Shown here: positions 61,604 to 64,000 of the stretch, in pieces
Layout of the letters: each line of letters opens with the position of its first letter
Position numbering within the stretch: the stretch's first letter is position 1
Assembly: GCA_964291275.2 (NCBI GenBank)
Contig: OZ219799.1
Location: 2,046,001-2,110,000 of the forward strand
Source of the DNA: Bin80 sp964291275
GTDB lineage: Bacteria > Bacteroidota > Rhodothermia > Rhodothermales > Bin80
DNA length: 64,000 nucleotides
Reading direction: 5' to 3'
Position numbers and translations under genes: made by a program
Notes under the pieces: generated by a model
What the model saw: only the letters and a program-made list of their open reading frames with translations
Database searches by the model: none
What the model was told of the DNA's origin: nothing

Positions 61604-62944
61604 ATGAAGAAAGTCCTGATTGCAAACAGAGGAGAGATTGCCCTCCGGGTGATTCGTGCCTGCAAAGAATTGGGAATCAAATCCGTGGCTGTATACTCCA
61701 AGGCCGATGTGGATTCACTCCATGTGTGTTATGCCGATGAAGCTGTATGCATCGGTCTAGCACCGTCATCTGAGAGCTACCTCAAGCCGGACAGGATCAT
61801 AGCTGCTGCCGAAGTTACTGGCTCGGATGCCATTCATCCCGGATACGGATTCCTGGCCGAAAATGCAGTATTCAGTGCTATTTGTGCGGATAATGGTATA
61901 AAATTTATAGGTCCATCTCCAGAGATCATTGCCATGATGGGCGATAAGAGTCGTGCTAAGGATCAGATGAAGGCTGCCGGTGTCCCGGTTGTGCCCGGTT
62001 CCGATGGGGTCGTACCATCACTCGATCACGGCAGAGTCCTCGCCGAGTCCATTGGGTATCCGGTCATGATCAAGGCCAGCGCAGGTGGAGGTGGTCGAGG
62101 AATGCGTGCGGTAATGGATGTAGACGATTTTGAGCGTCAATTCCATGCAGCGCAGGCAGAGGCGGCAGGGGCATTCGGCAATTCCGATGTTTACTTGGAA
62201 AAATTGATTCAGAAGCCTCGACACATCGAAATTCAGGTCATGGGGGATGGGCGTGGGACCACGTTGCATTACGGGGAACGGGAATGTTCTGTGCAGCGAC
62301 GCCATCAGAAATTACTCGAGGAAGCTCCTTCGGTAGCGGTTGACAGCGATCTCCGTGCACGGATGGGTGCAGCAGCTGTTGCGGGAGCCGAAGCTGTTAA
62401 TTACGAGGGCGCAGGTACCGTCGAGTTTTTACTTGATGCGGATAGAAACTTCTATTTCATGGAGATGAACACACGGATACAGGTGGAGCATCCGGTAACT
62501 GAAGAGGTAACGGGGCAGGACCTGGTTGAGCAGCAGATCCTCGTAGCCATGGGGGAGCAGCTTTCCAATGAGAGTGTCAAAATGAATGGTCATGCAATCG
62601 AGTGTCGTATCAACGCAGAGGATCCCACAAAAAACTTCCGGCCTGCCCCGGGGAAGATCAAGGATTTCCACCAACCCGGAGGCCTCGGAGTCCGCATAGA
62701 TACACACGTCTATAACGGATATACAATCCCGCCACACTATGATTCTATGATTGCCAAGCTCATCACTCATGGGCCTACTCGGGAACGGGCTATTTGGCGA
62801 ATGCTGCGAGCTTTGGATGAATTTGTGCTGGAAGGCGTTCCCACCACGATCCCATTCCATAAAGAATTGTTACAGCATCCCGCATTCATTCGAGGAGAAA
62901 TTGATACGCATTTTGTAGAACGGCAAATGTTACCGCAGGACTAA
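61604..62944 (+). CDS. accC: Biotin carboxylase subunit of acetyl-CoA carboxylase
   Basis: ATP-dependent carboxylation of biotin on AccB. MKKVLIANRGEIALRVIRAC is the classic start, so ATG 61604 is used rather than the in-frame TTG just after accB. ATP-grasp features are KASAGGGGRGMR, HIEIQVMGDG, RECSVQRRHQKLLEEAPS and MEMNTRIQVEHPVTE (catalytic Arg, metal Glu). 446 residues, usual size. Confidence 0.96.
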   Translation: MKKVLIANRGEIALRVIRACKELGIKSVAVYSKADVDSLHVCYADEAVCIGLAPSSESYLKPDRIIAAAEVTGSDAIHPGYGFLAENAVFSAICADNGIKFIGPSPEIIAMMGDKSRAKDQMKAAGVPVVPGSDGVVPSLDHGRVLAESIGYPVMIKASAGGGGRGMRAVMDVDDFERQFHAAQAEAAGAFGNSDVYLEKLIQKPRHIEIQVMGDGRGTTLHYGERECSVQRRHQKLLEEAPSVAVDSDLRARMGAAAVAGAEAVNYEGAGTVEFLLDADRNFYFMEMNTRIQVEHPVTEEVTGQDLVEQQILVAMGEQLSNESVKMNGHAIECRINAEDPTKNFRPAPGKIKDFHQPGGLGVRIDTHVYNGYTIPPHYDSMIAKLITHGPTRERAIWRMLRALDEFVLEGVPTTIPFHKELLQHPAFIRGEIDTHFVERQMLPQD

Positions 62945-62968
62945 TTGATTTCCCATAAACCACGATTC

Positions 62969-63352
62969 ATGAATTTCCCCGAAGATCTTAAGTATACCGA
63001 AGAGCACGAGTGGGTACGTATGCATGAGGATGGTACCACCGTGACAATTGGTATCACTGATTATGCCCAGGGTGAACTGGGAGACATTGTGTTTGTAGAG
63101 CTGGAACCTGAAGGAGACGCCTATGAACAGGGAGAAGTGTTTGGTTCAGTAGAGGCGGTTAAGGCCGTTTCCGAACTGTTTCTTCCAGTGGACGGGATTG
63201 TCAAGCGACATAACCCTGCACTCGAAGCGAGCCCGGAGTTGGTCAACAGTGATCCCTTTGGTGAGGGGTGGATGATAGAGCTTAGTGTATCGAATCCAGA
63301 GCAACTGGAAGATCTACTGTCTGCCGAAGAATATGCCGATCAAGTTGCATAG
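62969..63352 (+). CDS. gcvH: Glycine cleavage system H protein
   Basis: Lipoyl carrier shuttling the aminomethyl group between P and T proteins. MNFPEDLKYTEEHEWVR start (ATG 62969), ITDYAQGELGDIVFVELP-like block, and FGSVEAVKAVSEL with lipoyl Lys65. 127 residues. In the same run as accBC; gcvT and gcvP are not in the window. Confidence 0.95.
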   Translation: MNFPEDLKYTEEHEWVRMHEDGTTVTIGITDYAQGELGDIVFVELEPEGDAYEQGEVFGSVEAVKAVSELFLPVDGIVKRHNPALEASPELVNSDPFGEGWMIELSVSNPEQLEDLLSAEEYADQVA

Positions 63353-63363
63353 GCACTTCCAGT

Positions 63364-64000
63364 ATGGATGAGCGGATTGTCATTTTAGATTTTGGGGCCC
63401 AGTATACCCAATTAATCGCTCGCCGAATACGCGAGGCAGGTGTATTCTCAGAGATCCTTCCCTGTACTGCACCGGTTGAGAACTTTGCAACCGCGCGGGG
63501 TATTGTGCTTTCCGGGGGGCCAAGCTCTGTCTATGAGCCGGATGCACCACAACTGAATCTGGAGCTTCTCCAATTGCAGCGAGATGATGGTTCGCCTATG
63601 CCCTTACTTGGGATCTGTTATGGATTGCAGGCCTTGGTGCATTCCATTGGTGGCGCGGTGGAGGCTGCGGAACATCGGGAATTTGGGCGTGCATCTCTCA
63701 ATATTCTCCGGGATGATAAGCTGCTTGCCGGTATTGAAAACGGTGCACAAGTCTGGATGAGTCACGGAGATTTGCCAACGCATGCACCACCTGGCTATGA
63801 GGTCATTGCAGATACAACAAGTGCAGTTATTGCCGGACTACGTCACGTAACACTGCCACACTATGGTGTGCAGTTCCATCCAGAGGTCGTGCACACTGAA
63901 GGTGGGCAGCGCATCTTCGAGAATTTTGTGCGGGAAATCTGTGGTTGCCGTTGCGATTGGTCCCCGGCCTCCTTTATGACGCAGAAAATTGCAGAAATAC
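63364..64000 (+). CDS. guaA: GMP synthase, glutamine amidotransferase part (cut by window end)
   Basis: Final step of GMP synthesis from XMP. Only the N-terminal class I glutamine amidotransferase domain and the start of the ATP-PPase linker are in view: ILDFGAQYTQLIARRIREAG, LSGGPSSVYEPDAP, the nucleophile elbow LLGICYGLQAL with the catalytic Cys, and GVQFHPEVVHT with the catalytic His. The frame is open to the last base of the window. ATG 63364 lies 11 bases after gcvH. Confidence 0.95.
   Translation, partial: MDERIVILDFGAQYTQLIARRIREAGVFSEILPCTAPVENFATARGIVLSGGPSSVYEPDAPQLNLELLQLQRDDGSPMPLLGICYGLQALVHSIGGAVEAAEHREFGRASLNILRDDKLLAGIENGAQVWMSHGDLPTHAPPGYEVIADTTSAVIAGLRHVTLPHYGVQFHPEVVHTEGGQRIFENFVREICGCRCDWSPASFMTQKIAEI

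Noticed and set aside
1..64000. CRISPR arrays and rRNA genes
   Set aside because: No regularly spaced short repeats, cas genes or rRNA-like segments were seen; the repeats present are IS-related or the dispersed 190-bp pair.

Overview
The window reads as a chromosomal segment of a Gram-negative bacterium from the Bacteroidota/Rhodothermota side of the tree. The evidence is a LuxC-like acyl-CoA reductase, a bacillithiol deacetylase (bshB1), a PorZ-like propeller with a type IX secretion C-terminal domain, a DUF4105 protein, a TolB-propeller/beta-barrel metalloprotease-like protein and Tat-exported Gfo/Idh and TIM-barrel enzymes. Rhodothermales is my best guess, possibly host-associated or marine because of the many transposons; this placement is inference from gene content only.

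Layout. 1-1414: 3' end of a group II intron (maturase plus domains V/VI), followed by the decayed 3' end of a second, related intron. 1438-13741: ordinary chromosome with acyl-CoA reductase, a small membrane-protein cluster next to adk, a polyprenyl synthetase, a propeller protein, a sugar-phosphate isomerase, envelope proteins and CvpA. 13838-14616: a small foreign-looking, GC-richer islet with a methylase-like remnant and a VanZ protein. 14931-21475: ApbE and a cluster of five exported Gfo/Idh and xylose-isomerase-like TIM-barrel proteins. 21535-29636: a flippase-like membrane protein, ribH, the PorZ-like protein, tRNA-His and tRNA-Glu, DUF4105, nth and gpmI.

29640-52031 is a 22-kb accessory island between gpmI and sppA. 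It holds a decayed ISNCY transposase; a large putative defence gene (nuclease-like domain, P-loop NTPase, long helical C-terminus) split by an IS4-family element and a frameshift; an unclassified DDE element; an ISL3 element; an intact two-gene system of a PLD-SNF2 helicase and a type ISP-like adenine methyltransferase; an IS110/IS1111-type transposase with an internal stop; a VapBC pair; and a second decayed IS110-type copy carrying a 256-bp MITE-like insertion. Element boundaries were set directly from terminal repeats and target duplications: IS4 element 34059-36617 (10-bp duplication), ISL3 39960-41365 (8 bp), MITE 51399-51654 (8 bp). The IS4 transposase has an N-terminal DruA-like (DUF4338) domain. 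The two IS110-type 3' regions share a roughly 200-nt segment closed by a long stem with compensatory changes, consistent with a guide (seek/bridge) RNA.

52032-64000 returns to core genes: sppA, the heat-shock operon hrcA-grpE-dnaJ, leuS-bshB1, then efp-accB-accC-gcvH-guaA, the last running off the window. No rRNA and no CRISPR array was seen.
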